A stretch of DNA of 64,000 nucleotides. Source: Mesorhizobium sp. CAU 1732. GTDB lineage: Bacteria > Pseudomonadota > Alphaproteobacteria > Rhizobiales > Rhizobiaceae. Shown here piece after piece: positions 39,958 through 49,882 of this stretch (positions are counted from its first letter, which is position 1; every line of letters begins with the position of its first letter). The stretch is taken from NCBI RefSeq assembly GCF_039888675.1, contig NZ_JBDQQR010000001.1:496001-560000 (forward strand). The letters run 5' to 3'. A program made the translations under genes and the position numbers. A model generated the notes under the pieces. That model was given only the letters and a program-made list of their open reading frames with translations. It was not told where the DNA came from and ran no database searches.

Positions 39958-40023
39958 ACACTAGGCCGTTAACCTCGAAGCACTTGCATCAACTTTAAAT
40001 TAATCACGATCGTAAGCGCTCTA

Positions 40024-40038
40024 TTAACCCTAATTTGA
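40024..40038 (+). promoter_or_regulatory. CtrA-like site upstream of cpaB
   Basis: TTAA, CCCTAAT, TTGA: one mismatch from TTAA-N7-TTAA, 60 bases before cpaB in a 140-base AT-rich gap. It suggests a separate promoter for cpaB-tadC. Confidence 0.35.
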
Positions 40039-40097
40039 CGATTGCCCGCCCATTGTCCGACCTGGGTCTGATGATTGTCGGGTATGAGGTCGGGGAT

Positions 40098-40916
40098 ATG
40101 GCGCCATCGCGCGTGATCATTTTGGGTGTTGCGGTCGCAACGGCGATCGGCGCCGGCTATGTCGCCAAGAACATGTCGACCCCGCCCCCGGCCCAGATCA
40201 TCGTCGACAGCGCACCGCGCGAGCCCGCGATCAAGCTCGCGGACGTGCTCGTGCTTGAGGGCGACGTTCCGATGGGCACGACGGTCGGCGAGAAACTCGC
40301 CTGGCAGTCCTGGCCCTCCGCGGGCATCAGCGAGGCCTTTATCACGCGAGACAGTGCCCCCGGGGCGCTTGAGGAACTGCAGGGCGCCATCGCCCGCGTC
40401 CCGATGTATGAGGGCGAGCCCTTGCGCCGGTCCAAGCTGATTGGCGAGGGCCAGAGCTTCATGTCGTCCATCCTGCCGTCCGGCAAGCGCGCCGTCGCGA
40501 CGCAGATCGCGGCCGATACCTCGGCTGGCGGCTTCATCCTGCCGAATGATTTCGTCGACGTGATCATGACGCGGCGCAATCAGGCCGAGGGCGGCACTGC
40601 GGAAGGCTACGTGACCGAGACGATCCTGCGCAACATCCGGGTTCTCGCGATCGATCAGGCGATCCAGGAAGACGAGGAAGGGCGGCGTGTTCGCGTCGGC
40701 GATACCGCTACGCTCGAACTGACGCCCCAGCAGGCCGAAATCATCACCGTCGCGCAGCAGATGGCCGACCGGCTGACGCTGGCGCTGAGGGCGGTCGTCG
40801 ATACGCAGGAAGTCGTCGAGGGTGAAGCCGACTATCTCGTGTCGGGCAACGGCAGGCGGGGAACCGTCCGTATGATCAAGTCGGGCGAAGTGAGCGAAGT
40901 GGGGGCTCGCAAATGA
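40098..40916 (+). CDS. cpaB: Flp pilus assembly protein CpaB/RcpC
   Basis: 272 aa from ATG 40098; one N-terminal membrane anchor (RVIILGVAVATAIGAGYVA) then a SAF-like domain (VLEGDVPMGTTVGEKLAWQSW, MYEGEPLRRSKLIGEG) and the RcpC-type region (ANGFILPNDFVDV-like: TSAGGFILPNDFVDVIMTR). Periplasmic component working with the secretin. Overlaps cpaC by ATGA. Confidence 0.92.
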   Translation: MAPSRVIILGVAVATAIGAGYVAKNMSTPPPAQIIVDSAPREPAIKLADVLVLEGDVPMGTTVGEKLAWQSWPSAGISEAFITRDSAPGALEELQGAIARVPMYEGEPLRRSKLIGEGQSFMSSILPSGKRAVATQIAADTSAGGFILPNDFVDVIMTRRNQAEGGTAEGYVTETILRNIRVLAIDQAIQEDEEGRRVRVGDTATLELTPQQAEIITVAQQMADRLTLALRAVVDTQEVVEGEADYLVSGNGRRGTVRMIKSGEVSEVGARK

Positions 40917-42436
40917 TGAAGACGAACAAACTGCCGACCATGGCCGCATCGCTGCTGGCCTTGACGATCGCGACAGCATCCACGGTTGCAATCGTGCCAG
41001 GCGAGGCACAGGCGCAAGGCATGGTCGGCGTCAGTTCCCAGACCGCCAACCAGCGCGTGAAGCTCGGCCTCAACAAGTCGATCGTCATCGACCTGCCGCA
41101 GGACGCCTACGACATCCTGGTCGCCAATCCGGCGGTCGCCGATGCCGTGACGCGCACGGCGCGCCGCATCTATCTCTTCGGCAAGTCCGTGGGCGAAACC
41201 AACATCTTCGTGTTCGGGCCGAACGGCGAGCAGATCGCCAGCCTCGACCTTCAGGTCGAGCGCGATGTCGCCGGCCTCGAGGACTATCTCAAGCGGTTCC
41301 TGCCGACGGCCGAGATCACCGCCGAACTGATCAACGACAACGTCGTCCTGACCGGCACGGTGGAAACGCCGCTCGACGCGAAGCGCGCCGAACAGCTCGC
41401 AGAACTCTTCGTGCGTGGCGGTGAAGCGACGACAGGCCAGTATTCGCAGACCGCCGCGGGCGGAAACGCGGCAGGCGGGGTCGATATCGACAACCCCGAC
41501 CAGTCGCGCCGCACCAGCCTGATCGTCAACATGCTGCAGATCATCGGTGAGGATCAGGTCACGCTGAAGGTCACCGTTGCCGAGGTCAGCCGCAACGTGA
41601 TGAAGCAGCTCGGCGTCAATCTCATCGGGCAGGGCAGCGTCGACGGCATTTCCTGGGGCGCGATCAGCGAGAACGTCAGCGGTCTGGGCAAGCCTCTCGG
41701 CTCGTCCGGTTTCAGTGTCGGCGGCTCTCTCATCGACTCCTACATCAATGCGATGGAACAGGCCGGCGTGATGAAGACGCTGGCCGAGCCGAACCTGACG
41801 GCCGTGTCCGGCGAGAAGGCGACCTTCAAGGTCGGCGGCGAGTTCAATCTCGTGACCGGCCAAAACGTCGATTCCGAGAATGGACAGGTCACCTACACCG
41901 TCGAAAAACTCGAATACGGCATCGGCCTCGAATTCATGCCGGTGGTGCTCTCGCCCGGCCGCATCAGCCTGAAGGTGCGCACCTCCGTCTCCGAGCCGAC
42001 CAACGAGGCCTCCGTCACGTTCGGTGGCGATCTTCGTCAGCTTCCGGGCATGACCGCGATCTCGATCCGCAAGCGTCTGGCCGACACGACCGTCGAACTG
42101 CCCTCGGGCGGGTCGATGATGATCGCCGGCCTCGTGCGCGACGACGTCCGCCAGGTGGCGACGGGTCTTCCCGGCCTGGCGAAGGTGCCGGTGCTCGGAT
42201 CGCTCTTCCGCAGCCGCGACTTCGTGCGCAACGAGACCGAACTGGTGATCATCGTGACGCCATATTTGTCGAAGCCGACCGCGCGCAGCGCGCTTGCCAG
42301 GCCTGACGACAACTTCAATGCCGCCAGCGACGGCGCTGGCATGTTCCTGGGCCGCGTGAACCGCGTCTACGGAACCATGAATACGGACAGGCCGGCAGGG
42401 CGCTACCACGGCGTCGTCGGCTACATCTACAAGTGA
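40913..42436 (+). CDS. cpaC: Flp pilus outer-membrane secretin CpaC/RcpA
   Basis: 507 aa. A signal peptide (about 1-33, ending AQA) is followed by the pilus N domain (GLNKSIVIDLPQDAYDILVANPAVADAV), a BON-like segment around YLKRFLPTAEITAELINDNVVLTG, and the secretin domain ending GLPGLAKVPVLGSLFRSRDF and ELVIIVTPYL. It forms the outer-membrane channel for the pilus. Starts inside the cpaB stop. Confidence 0.95.
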   Translation: MMKTNKLPTMAASLLALTIATASTVAIVPGEAQAQGMVGVSSQTANQRVKLGLNKSIVIDLPQDAYDILVANPAVADAVTRTARRIYLFGKSVGETNIFVFGPNGEQIASLDLQVERDVAGLEDYLKRFLPTAEITAELINDNVVLTGTVETPLDAKRAEQLAELFVRGGEATTGQYSQTAAGGNAAGGVDIDNPDQSRRTSLIVNMLQIIGEDQVTLKVTVAEVSRNVMKQLGVNLIGQGSVDGISWGAISENVSGLGKPLGSSGFSVGGSLIDSYINAMEQAGVMKTLAEPNLTAVSGEKATFKVGGEFNLVTGQNVDSENGQVTYTVEKLEYGIGLEFMPVVLSPGRISLKVRTSVSEPTNEASVTFGGDLRQLPGMTAISIRKRLADTTVELPSGGSMMIAGLVRDDVRQVATGLPGLAKVPVLGSLFRSRDFVRNETELVIIVTPYLSKPTARSALARPDDNFNAASDGAGMFLGRVNRVYGTMNTDRPAGRYHGVVGYIYK

Positions 42437-42450
42437 TCGGGGCCACCATC

Positions 42451-43152
42451 ATGTCTGAAGTCCTCCTGAAAGACGCGTCGCGCAAGCGCGCATCGGCCAT
42501 CGCCATGGTCGCCGCGGTCGCTCTGGTGACCGGCTGCGCCAACCGCGACAGCATCACCGTCGGCTCCGTTCCGGACGATTACCGCACCAACCATCCGATC
42601 GTGATCTCCGAAAAGGACAAGACGGTCGACATCCCGGTCGGCTACAGCGACATGGGGCTTTCGGCGGTACAGCGCGTCGCGGTCGACGGCTTCATCGCCG
42701 ACTACGACCGCAGCGCCGGCGCGACCGTGACGATCCTCGTGCCGCACGGCTCGGGCAACCAGCACGCGGCAGCGCTCGTCGCGGCCGACATGGCCAAGCG
42801 CCTCCGCAAGGGCGGCGTGCGCGAAGGCCGCGTCGTGACCCAGCCCTACGACGCCTCGCGCTACGGCGACACCGCGCCGATCCGGCTCATCCGCGCGGAG
42901 ATGACGGCGTCCACCGGGCAGTGCGGCCGCTGGCCGGCCGACATGCTCGACAACGCCGACAACAAGCACTGGGCCAATTTCGGCTGCGCCTACCAGAACA
43001 ACCTTGCGGCGCAGATTGCCAATCCCGCCGATCTTCTGGGGCCGCGCAAACAGTCGCCGATCGACGCGCAGAACCGTTCCCATGCGATTGACCAGTATCA
43101 GCGTCGTGGCATTGCCGCCGACGTGCGGTCCAATCGCGAAGTCAACTACTGA
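42451..43152 (+). CDS. cpaD: Flp pilus assembly lipoprotein CpaD
   Basis: 233 aa from ATG 42451; a GTG at 42433 overlapping the cpaC stop is the alternative. Lipobox ALVTGC ends the signal peptide (Cys28). The CpaD domain is recognised by DYRTNHPIVISE, ILVPHGSGNQHAA, GRWPADM and HWANFGCAYQNNLAAQIANPADLLGPR. An outer-membrane-associated lipoprotein thought to aid secretin assembly. Confidence 0.92.
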   Translation: MSEVLLKDASRKRASAIAMVAAVALVTGCANRDSITVGSVPDDYRTNHPIVISEKDKTVDIPVGYSDMGLSAVQRVAVDGFIADYDRSAGATVTILVPHGSGNQHAAALVAADMAKRLRKGGVREGRVVTQPYDASRYGDTAPIRLIRAEMTASTGQCGRWPADMLDNADNKHWANFGCAYQNNLAAQIANPADLLGPRKQSPIDAQNRSHAIDQYQRRGIAADVRSNREVNY

Positions 43153-43172
43153 GCTTGTATCGGGGCGATCAC

Positions 43173-44453
43173 ATGAGCAATCTTGCCTATGACGCGACGA
43201 CGGATAGCGAAGCCGCCAGCGAAACCGAAGTCGCCGCTCTGAACGAGTTGCGGCCGCTGCCGCGCATCTCGATCCAGGCGTTCTGCGAAACCGAGAGCAT
43301 CGCCAATCCGATCGAGCGCGCCGCAATCGATCGCCGCATGGCCAAGACGCATCTCAAGGTGCATATGGGCGGCATCGCGACCGCGATCGAATTCTACCAG
43401 ACCGCCCAGACACCGAACCTGATCATCGTCGAATCCCGCGAGGAGCCCAAGCAGCTCATCGCGTCGCTCAGCCAACTGTCCGAAGTCTGCGACCCGACTT
43501 CGAAAGTGGTCGTCATCGGCCACTACAACGACGTCTGGCTCTATCGCGAGCTGATCCGCTTCGGCATCTCGGAATATGTCGTGGCGCCGATCTCGATGGC
43601 CGACATCCTCTCGGTCATTTCCGGCATCTTCATCGATCCGGATGCCGCCCCCATCGGCAAGTCGATCGCCTTCATCGGCGCCAAGGGCGGCGTCGGCTCC
43701 TCGACCATGGCGCACAACGTCGCCTGGACCATGTCGACGCTGTTCTCGTCCGAAGTCGTGGTCGCCGATCTCGACCTCGCTTTCGGCACCGCGAACATCA
43801 ATTTCGACCAGGACCCGGCACAGGGCATCGCGGAGGCGGTGTTCTCGCCCGAGCGTATCGACGAGGTCTATCTCGATCGCCTGCTCGCGCAATGCGCGGA
43901 GCGGCTGTCGCTGCTCGCCGCACCCTCGATGCTCGATCGCACCTACGATTTCGATCCCGAGGCCTTCTCGCAGATCATCGATATCGCGCAGCGCAGCGCA
44001 CCGCTCATCGTGCTCGACGTTCCCCATATCTGGAGCGGCTGGTCCAAGACGGTCCTGATGCAGGCCGACGAAGTGGTGATCACCGCGACGCCGGAGCTCG
44101 CGAATCTGCGCAACACGAAGAACCTCGTCGACACGCTGAAGAAGCTGCGTCCCAACGATGGTCCACCCAAGCTGATCATCAACCAGGCGGGCGTGCCGAA
44201 GCGGCCGGAGATCAGCGCGGCGGATTTCGCCGAGCCGCTCGACGTGATCCCGATGGCGGTGATTCCGTTCGAACCCGCTCTGTTCGGCAACAGCGCCAAC
44301 AATGGCCGGATGCTGGGCGAGATGGATGCGCAGCACGCGATCGTGAAGATGGTCAACGAGATGGCGCACATCCTCACTGGGCGCAGCGAGATCAAGGCCA
44401 GGAAGAAGTCGGGGCTCGGCGACATCCTGGCCCGGCTGAAGCTGAAGAAGTAA
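43173..44453 (+). CDS. cpaE: Flp pilus localisation ATPase CpaE/TadZ
   Basis: 426 aa from ATG 43173. An N-terminal receiver-like domain lacking phospho-acceptor features is followed by a ParA/MinD-type ATPase with deviant Walker A FIGAKGGVGSSTMAHNVA and VVADLDLAFGTANI. It places the pilus machine, usually at a pole. Preceded by cpaD with a 20-base gap. Confidence 0.93.
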   Translation: MSNLAYDATTDSEAASETEVAALNELRPLPRISIQAFCETESIANPIERAAIDRRMAKTHLKVHMGGIATAIEFYQTAQTPNLIIVESREEPKQLIASLSQLSEVCDPTSKVVVIGHYNDVWLYRELIRFGISEYVVAPISMADILSVISGIFIDPDAAPIGKSIAFIGAKGGVGSSTMAHNVAWTMSTLFSSEVVVADLDLAFGTANINFDQDPAQGIAEAVFSPERIDEVYLDRLLAQCAERLSLLAAPSMLDRTYDFDPEAFSQIIDIAQRSAPLIVLDVPHIWSGWSKTVLMQADEVVITATPELANLRNTKNLVDTLKKLRPNDGPPKLIINQAGVPKRPEISAADFAEPLDVIPMAVIPFEPALFGNSANNGRMLGEMDAQHAIVKMVNEMAHILTGRSEIKARKKSGLGDILARLKLKK

Positions 44454-44480
44454 TTCGAGACAGGCGGGATCGAAGCGCAC

Positions 44481-45968
44481 ATGTTTGGCAGAAGAGGCAA
44501 TGAAGGCGGACAGCGCGAGACCCCGGTCTTTCGCGCGCCCACCCCGTCTCCATCGGCTGCGGCGCAGACGCCGGAACCGGCAATGGCGGGCGCGGGCGCA
44601 CGCGCCGGCGAGCAACCTGCAGCGCCCAAGCGCAGCATCGATGCGCCGCCGCTCGCGCCAGAGCCGAAGCGCATCCAGCGCGAACGCGGCGACATCTACT
44701 ACGACACGAAGAGCCAGGTCTTCTCCGCGCTCATCGACACGATCGACCTGTCGCAGCTTGCCAAGCTCGATGCGGATTCGGCGCGCGAGGAAATCCGCGA
44801 CATCGTCAACGACATCATCGCGATCAAGAACTTCGCGATGTCGATCTCCGAGCAGGAAGAACTGCTTGAGGACATCTGCAACGACGTCCTGGGCTATGGC
44901 CCGCTGGAACCTCTGCTGGCGCGCGACGAGATCGCCGACATCATGGTCAACGGCTCCAAGCACGTCTACATCGAAGTCGCGGGCAAGGTTGAGCAGACCA
45001 GCATCCGCTTCCGCGACAACCAGCAGCTCCTGAACATCTGCCAGCGTATCGTCAGCCAGGTCGGCCGCCGTGTCGATGAATCGAGCCCGATCTGCGACGC
45101 GCGCCTGCCTGACGGCTCCCGTGTCAACGTCATCGTCCCGCCGCTGGCGATCGATGGCGCGGCGCTCACCATCCGCAAGTTCAGGAAGGACAAGCTCACC
45201 CTCGATCAACTGGTCAAGTTCGGTGCGATCACGCCGGAGGGCGCCGACGTTCTCAAGGTGATCGGCCGGGTTCGCTGCAACGTTGTGATTTCCGGCGGCA
45301 CGGGCTCGGGCAAGACGACGCTGCTCAACTGCCTGACCAACTATATCGACCGCGACGAGCGCATCATCACCTGCGAGGACTCCGCCGAGCTCCAGCTCCA
45401 GCAGCCGCACGTGGTGCGTCTCGAAACGCGTCCGCCCAACCTCGAAGGCGAAGGCGAGATCACGATGCGCGATCTCGTCAAGAACTGCCTGCGCATGCGT
45501 CCCGAGCGCATCGTGGTCGGCGAAGTGCGCGGACCGGAGGTCTTCGATCTCCTGCAGGCGATGAACACCGGTCACGACGGCTCGATGGGCACGATCCACG
45601 CGAACAGCCCGCGCGAATGCCTCAACCGTATCGAATCCATGATCGCGATGGGCGGCTTCCAGCTACCGCAGAAGACCGTGCGCGAAATCATCGTCGGCTC
45701 GATCGACGTCATCATCCAGGCCGCGCGTCTGCGCGACGGCTCGCGCCGCATCACGCACATCACCGAGGTGATCGGCATGGAAGGCGACGTCATCATCACG
45801 CAGGACCTCGTCCTCTACAACATCAAGGGCGAGGACGCGCAGGGCAGGCTGGTCGGCGAGCATGTCTCGACCGGCATCGGCCGCCCCGCCTTCTGGGACC
45901 GCGCCCGCTACTATGGCGAGGAACAGCGCCTCGCCGCCGCCCTCGAAGGCATGGAAAAGGAGGCCTGA
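44481..45968 (+). CDS. cpaF: Flp pilus secretion ATPase CpaF/TadA
   Basis: 495 aa. Pro/Ala-rich N-terminus (about 1-65), then the type II/IV secretion ATPase: [10 protein letters not shown], Walker [16 protein letters not shown], Asp box [18 protein letters not shown], Walker [21 protein letters not shown] and the His box [15 protein letters not shown]. It powers pilus assembly from the cytoplasm. Confidence 0.96.
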   Translation: MFGRRGNEGGQRETPVFRAPTPSPSAAAQTPEPAMAGAGARAGEQPAAPKRSIDAPPLAPEPKRIQRERGDIYYDTKSQVFSALIDTIDLSQLAKLDADSAREEIRDIVNDIIAIKNFAMSISEQEELLEDICNDVLGYGPLEPLLARDEIADIMVNGSKHVYIEVAGKVEQTSIRFRDNQQLLNICQRIVSQVGRRVDESSPICDARLPDGSRVNVIVPPLAIDGAALTIRKFRKDKLTLDQLVKFGAITPEGADVLKVIGRVRCNVVISGGTGSGKTTLLNCLTNYIDRDERIITCEDSAELQLQQPHVVRLETRPPNLEGEGEITMRDLVKNCLRMRPERIVVGEVRGPEVFDLLQAMNTGHDGSMGTIHANSPRECLNRIESMIAMGGFQLPQKTVREIIVGSIDVIIQAARLRDGSRRITHITEVIGMEGDVIITQDLVLYNIKGEDAQGRLVGEHVSTGIGRPAFWDRARYYGEEQRLAAALEGMEKEA

Positions 45969-46019
45969 TGCGCCCCGTCGTTTCAGGTCTGAAGCCGACA
46001 GGTCGCTAGGAAACCGCCG

Positions 46020-47033
46020 ATGTTCGGATTGGACAACACCGTTCTGGCCTTCATTGCCCTCGCGACGTTGAGCGCGGGCGCGCTCGCCTACGGGCTCCTC
46101 TTCACCTCGATCGAAAACGAGAAGAACGCCGGCAAGCGTCTCGATACCGTCAAGCGCGCGGATACGGACCGCGCCGTGATCAAGGCGTCGCGCGACCGGG
46201 TCGCGGAAGCCGCCAAGCGCCGAAAGTCGGTTCAGGATTCGCTGAAGGACCTCGAAAGCAAGAACAAGTCGCGCGATGTGACGCTCAGGAAGCCGCCTTT
46301 GAAAGTCCAGCTCAGGCAGGCCGGCATCGACGTGACGATGGAGCGTTTCTACCTTTACTCGGTGGCCTGCGGCGTGGTCGTCGCCATTTTGGTCTTCCTC
46401 GCCGGCGTGCCGCTTCTCGTGGTGCCGGGCGCGTTCCTTGCCGGCACGTTCGGCCTGCCGCGCTGGTTCGTGTCGTTCAAGCGTGCGCGCCGCGTAAAGG
46501 CCTTCCTGCTGGAGTTCCCCAACTCGCTCGACGTCATCGTCCGCGCGGTAAAGTCCGGCCTGCCCCTCAATGACGGCGTGCGCCTGATCGCGGCGGAAGC
46601 GCCCGAGCCGGTCAAGACCGAGTTCAAGCGCATCACGGAATCGCAGCAACTCGGCCTGTCACTGCCGGAAGCCGTCATGCGCATGCCCGAGACGATGCCG
46701 TGCTCGGAAGCGAGCTTTTTCGGCATCGTCATCCAGATCCAGAACCAGGCCGGTGGCAATCTGTCGGAAGCGCTGGGCAACCTGTCCAAGGTGCTGCGCG
46801 ACCGCAAGAAGATGAAGGCGAAGATTCAGGCGCTGTCCATGGAAGCGAAGGCGTCGGCGGTGATCATCGGCGCGCTGCCGTTCATCGTCGCCTTCCTCGT
46901 CTATTTGTCGAGCCCGAGCTACATCATGCCGTTGTTCACCACGAGCACCGGCCATCTCATCCTCGTGCTGTCGGGCATCTGGATGTCGATGGGCATCTTC
47001 GTGATGCGCAAGATGATGAACTTTGATATTTAG
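46020..47033 (+). CDS. tadB: Flp pilus inner-membrane platform protein TadB
   Basis: 337 aa with an N-terminal helix, a pair of helices near 108-145 and a C-terminal pair ending the protein. The T2SF domain appears as LEFPNSLDVIVRAVKSGLPLNDGVRLIA and IQNQAGGNLSEALGNLSKVLRDRK. Works with TadC as the membrane platform for CpaF. Confidence 0.94.
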   Translation: MFGLDNTVLAFIALATLSAGALAYGLLFTSIENEKNAGKRLDTVKRADTDRAVIKASRDRVAEAAKRRKSVQDSLKDLESKNKSRDVTLRKPPLKVQLRQAGIDVTMERFYLYSVACGVVVAILVFLAGVPLLVVPGAFLAGTFGLPRWFVSFKRARRVKAFLLEFPNSLDVIVRAVKSGLPLNDGVRLIAAEAPEPVKTEFKRITESQQLGLSLPEAVMRMPETMPCSEASFFGIVIQIQNQAGGNLSEALGNLSKVLRDRKKMKAKIQALSMEAKASAVIIGALPFIVAFLVYLSSPSYIMPLFTTSTGHLILVLSGIWMSMGIFVMRKMMNFDI

Positions 47034-47051
47034 GACATCCAGGAAGCGGAA

Positions 47052-48047
47052 ATGATCGATCAGATCGTCAAGTCCATCACCGACCCGAGCTTCCTGATCG
47101 CGATGGTCGTCGCGTCGGCGGTCTTCGTGACCGTGTTCACCGCATTGCCGGCACTGGGCGGCAACCCGCTCAAGTCACGCATGAAATCGGTCGCGCTGGA
47201 ACGCGACGAGCTGCGCGCCAAGCAGCGCGCCCGGCTCGCGGCAGAAGCCGACCGTCGCCGCAAGGGATTGCGCGAGGAACAGTCGATCGGCATGCGCAAC
47301 ATCGTGGATCGCCTCGATCTGCGCCGCGCGCTGGCCGACGAAAACACCGTCGCGAAGCTCAAGGTCGCCGGTTTCCGTGGCCAGAACCCGCTGACCAAGT
47401 TCCTGTTCTTCCGGCTGATCCTGCCCTTCGTCGGCTTCGCGCTGGGCCTCGTCTACATCTTCCTGCTGGGCGGATTGCCCGAGCAGCCTTTGGTCGTGAA
47501 GATTTTCGTCTGCATCCTGCTCGCCTATGGCGGCTTCTACGCGCCGATCGTCTACGTTTCGAACCGCGCGACCAAGCGCAAGGAATCGATCCAGAGGGCG
47601 TGGCCCGACGCGCTCGACCTGATGCTGATCTGCGTCGAATCCGGCATGTCGGTCGAAGCCGCGTTCCGCCGCGTCGCCGACGAGATCGGCGCGCAATCCG
47701 TCGATCTGGCGGAAGAATTCGTCCTGACGAATGCCGAGCTCTCCTTCCTTCAGGAGCGCAAGCAGGCTTATGAGAACCTTGCCGCCAGAACCGGCCTCGA
47801 CTCGGTCAAGAGCGTCGCGCAGGCGCTGACCCAAGCCGAGCGCTACGGCACGCCCGTCGCTCACGCGCTGCGCGTCTTGTCGAACGAAAGCCGCGAAATG
47901 CGCATGAACGAGGCGGAGAAGAAGGCCGCGGCACTGCCGCCCAAGCTCACCGTTCCGATGATCCTGTTCTTCCTGCCGGTGCTGTTCGCGGTCATCCTCG
48001 GACCAGCCGGCATCCAGGTCTCCGAGCGCGCCATCTTCGCCAATTGA
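47052..48047 (+). CDS. tadC: Flp pilus inner-membrane platform protein TadC
   Basis: 331 aa; membrane helices at about 15-33, 120-165 and 300-320. T2SF domain: AWPDALDLMLICVESGMSVEAAFRRVADEIG and VKSVAQALTQAERYGTPVAHALRVLS. Last gene of the pilus operon, 18 bases after tadB. No tadD (TPR lipoprotein) gene follows; a palindromic repeat and the convergent corC gene do. Confidence 0.94.
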   Translation: MIDQIVKSITDPSFLIAMVVASAVFVTVFTALPALGGNPLKSRMKSVALERDELRAKQRARLAAEADRRRKGLREEQSIGMRNIVDRLDLRRALADENTVAKLKVAGFRGQNPLTKFLFFRLILPFVGFALGLVYIFLLGGLPEQPLVVKIFVCILLAYGGFYAPIVYVSNRATKRKESIQRAWPDALDLMLICVESGMSVEAAFRRVADEIGAQSVDLAEEFVLTNAELSFLQERKQAYENLAARTGLDSVKSVAQALTQAERYGTPVAHALRVLSNESREMRMNEAEKKAAALPPKLTVPMILFFLPVLFAVILGPAGIQVSERAIFAN

Positions 48048-48110
48048 CCGGCGAAAAGGCCGGCGCTGCCGGCTTTGGAGCGGTTCCGAGGTGAAACTGT
48101 TCGGCGCGGA

Positions 48111-48243
48111 AACCCCCTCCACCACTTCGTGGTCCCCCTCCCCCGCTTCGCAGGGGAGGATCCAACGTTGCGGCCGTCCTCGACCTCGGATCCTCCCCCG
48201 TTTACGGGGGAGGGGGACCGCCGGAGGCGGTGGAGGGGGTGTT
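48111..48243. repeat. Long palindromic intergenic repeat, family A copy 2
   Basis: Arms AACCCCCTCCACC and GGTGGAGGGGGTT, with inner GGTCCCCCTCCCCC and GGGGGAGGGGGACC. Closely matches 14920-15059, including the GTTTACGGGGG block. An extra partial arm, CGGAGGGGGTGTTT, follows at 48255-48268. It fills the gap between the convergent tadC and corC genes. Confidence 0.85.
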
Positions 48244-48296
48244 ACGCGAAATGTCGGAGGGGGTGTTTCAGCAAAAACCTGAAAACAACCCCCGGC

Positions 48297-49382
48297 TCAG
48301 GCGCCCGTTTCTTCGGTCTGTTCCGCCGCTCCGGTGGATTCAGGCCGCGCCGCGCGGCGTCGCCGGTCGGCGCTGCGGCCCTGAACGATCCGCACCCGTT
48401 TGACGCGTCGCGGATCGGCGTCCAGCACGTGGAACTCGAAGCCCGGGATCGCCTGCACGACTTCGCCGCGTATCGGCACGCGGCCGAGCGTGTTGAAGAT
48501 CATGCCGCCGATCGTATCGACATACTCGCCGTGATCTCCGGGCGCGAACGCCTCGCCGATCACCGCCGCCACGTCGTCGATCTCGGCCTTCGCATCGACC
48601 ACGAACACGCCGTCGTCGGTCTTGGTGATCATCGGCTCTTCGTCTTCGTCGTGCTCGTCCTCGATGTCACCGACGACCATCTCGACGATGTCCTCGAGCG
48701 AAACGAGACCGTCCGTCCCGCCATACTCGTCGATGACGAGCGCCATCTGGATGCGCGCCGCCTGCATGCGCGTCATCAGGTCGGATGCCAGCATGGATGG
48801 CGGCACGAAAAGGACGGGCCGCACGATGCTGAGGTCGCCGATCGGCTTGGTCAGGTCGACATTCGCCAGATCGAGCGGCATCGCCGCATTCGCCTTCTTG
48901 GACGCGCGTGGGCGCTTCTGCTTGGCGGCGCGCGTGATGTAGGCCACGGCATCGCGGATGTGGATCATGCCGCGCGGATCGTCCAGCGCCTCATGATAGA
49001 CCGGCATGCGCGAGCGGCCGGATTCCTCGAACAGGGCCAGCAGGTCGCCGAGCTTCATCGACAGGTCGATGGCCTCGATATCGGCGCGCGGAACCATCAC
49101 GTCTTCGACGCGAAGCTCCCGCAGGCGCAGGATGTTGTTGAGCATCGCCCGTTCGCCGGGCGAAAAGACCGCCGTTTCGGGGGTGCGATCCGACAGCGCA
49201 TCCGCGAGGTCTTCGCGCAATGTCGATCCGTTCCGTTGCCGGAAACGGCCGAAAAGCCGGTTGATAAGCGAGGTTTTGGCGCCGGTAGACCCGGCGGGCG
49301 TACTTTGGGCGTCGCCTGATTGGTCGGAGCCCTGATCACCACCCTGGTCGCCGAGGGCGGTCGTCTGTGCGTTTTCGTTCAT
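48297..49382 (-). CDS. CorC/HlyC-type CBS-pair protein
   Basis: 361 aa. No N-terminal DUF21 membrane domain. ILRLRELRVEDVMVPRADIEAID begins a CBS pair (GRSRMPVYHEALDDPRGMIHIRD; MQMALVIDEYGGTDGLVSLEDIVEMVVGDI), followed by a CorC_HlyC domain around NTLGRVPIRGEVVQAIPGFEFHVLDADPRRVKRVRI. The N-terminal 35 residues are Gly/Asp/Gln-rich. Usually a cytoplasmic partner in metal ion homeostasis or membrane integrity. Last gene of miaB-phoH-ybeY-corC; the lnt gene that commonly follows is absent here. Confidence 0.92.
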   Translation of the reverse strand: MNENAQTTALGDQGGDQGSDQSGDAQSTPAGSTGAKTSLINRLFGRFRQRNGSTLREDLADALSDRTPETAVFSPGERAMLNNILRLRELRVEDVMVPRADIEAIDLSMKLGDLLALFEESGRSRMPVYHEALDDPRGMIHIRDAVAYITRAAKQKRPRASKKANAAMPLDLANVDLTKPIGDLSIVRPVLFVPPSMLASDLMTRMQAARIQMALVIDEYGGTDGLVSLEDIVEMVVGDIEDEHDEDEEPMITKTDDGVFVVDAKAEIDDVAAVIGEAFAPGDHGEYVDTIGGMIFNTLGRVPIRGEVVQAIPGFEFHVLDADPRRVKRVRIVQGRSADRRRRAARPESTGAAEQTEETGA

Positions 49383-49409
49383 CGTCTCGTCAGTGTTGGA
49401 CGTACTCAG

Positions 49410-49874
49410 TTATCCATATGGATCGGGAATGGCAAGCCTTGCGAGCGCCCGGCGCTCGATGGCCTCCATCTCCTCCGCATCCTCGTCCGTCTCGTGATCG
49501 TAGCCGAGAAGGTGCAGGAGGCCGTGCACGATCAAGTGCACCAAATGGTGATCGAAGGGCTTTTGTTCCAGTCCCGCCTCGCCGACGATCGTTTCACGCG
49601 CCAGAACGATGTCTCCCAGCATCGCCGGAAACGGGTCGCCGGGCGCGACATCGAAGGCGGGAAAGGACAGGACGTTGGTGGCCTTGTCCTTGCCGCGCCA
49701 CTCCCGGTTCAGCACCCGGATATGGGCATCGTCGGTGAAAAGCAGGCTGAGTTCGCTGTCCTCGTCGATCGCGAGCTCGGCAAGCGCGGCGTCGAGCGCC
49801 TTGGCCGCAAACCGGCGCAACGCCTCTTCGTCCGGCCAGTCGCCGGCTTCGACTGAGATGTCTATGTCGATCAT
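49410..49874 (-). CDS. ybeY: Endoribonuclease YbeY (rRNA maturation)
   Basis: 154 aa. The zinc-binding motif [11 protein letters not shown] gives the H-x3-H-x5-H triad. [32 protein letters not shown] is the family signature. A single-strand RNase in 16S rRNA 3' end processing and ribosome quality control. It begins 8 bases after phoH ends. Confidence 0.96.
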   Translation of the reverse strand: MIDIDISVEAGDWPDEEALRRFAAKALDAALAELAIDEDSELSLLFTDDAHIRVLNREWRGKDKATNVLSFPAFDVAPGDPFPAMLGDIVLARETIVGEAGLEQKPFDHHLVHLIVHGLLHLLGYDHETDEDAEEMEAIERRALARLAIPDPYG

Positions 49875-49882
49875 CGTACCCG

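Noticed and set aside
43146..45599. 817-codon open frame on the - strand opposite cpaE and cpaF
   Set aside because: cpaE and cpaF carry full ATPase motifs; the antisense frame is an artefact of GC-rich codons.
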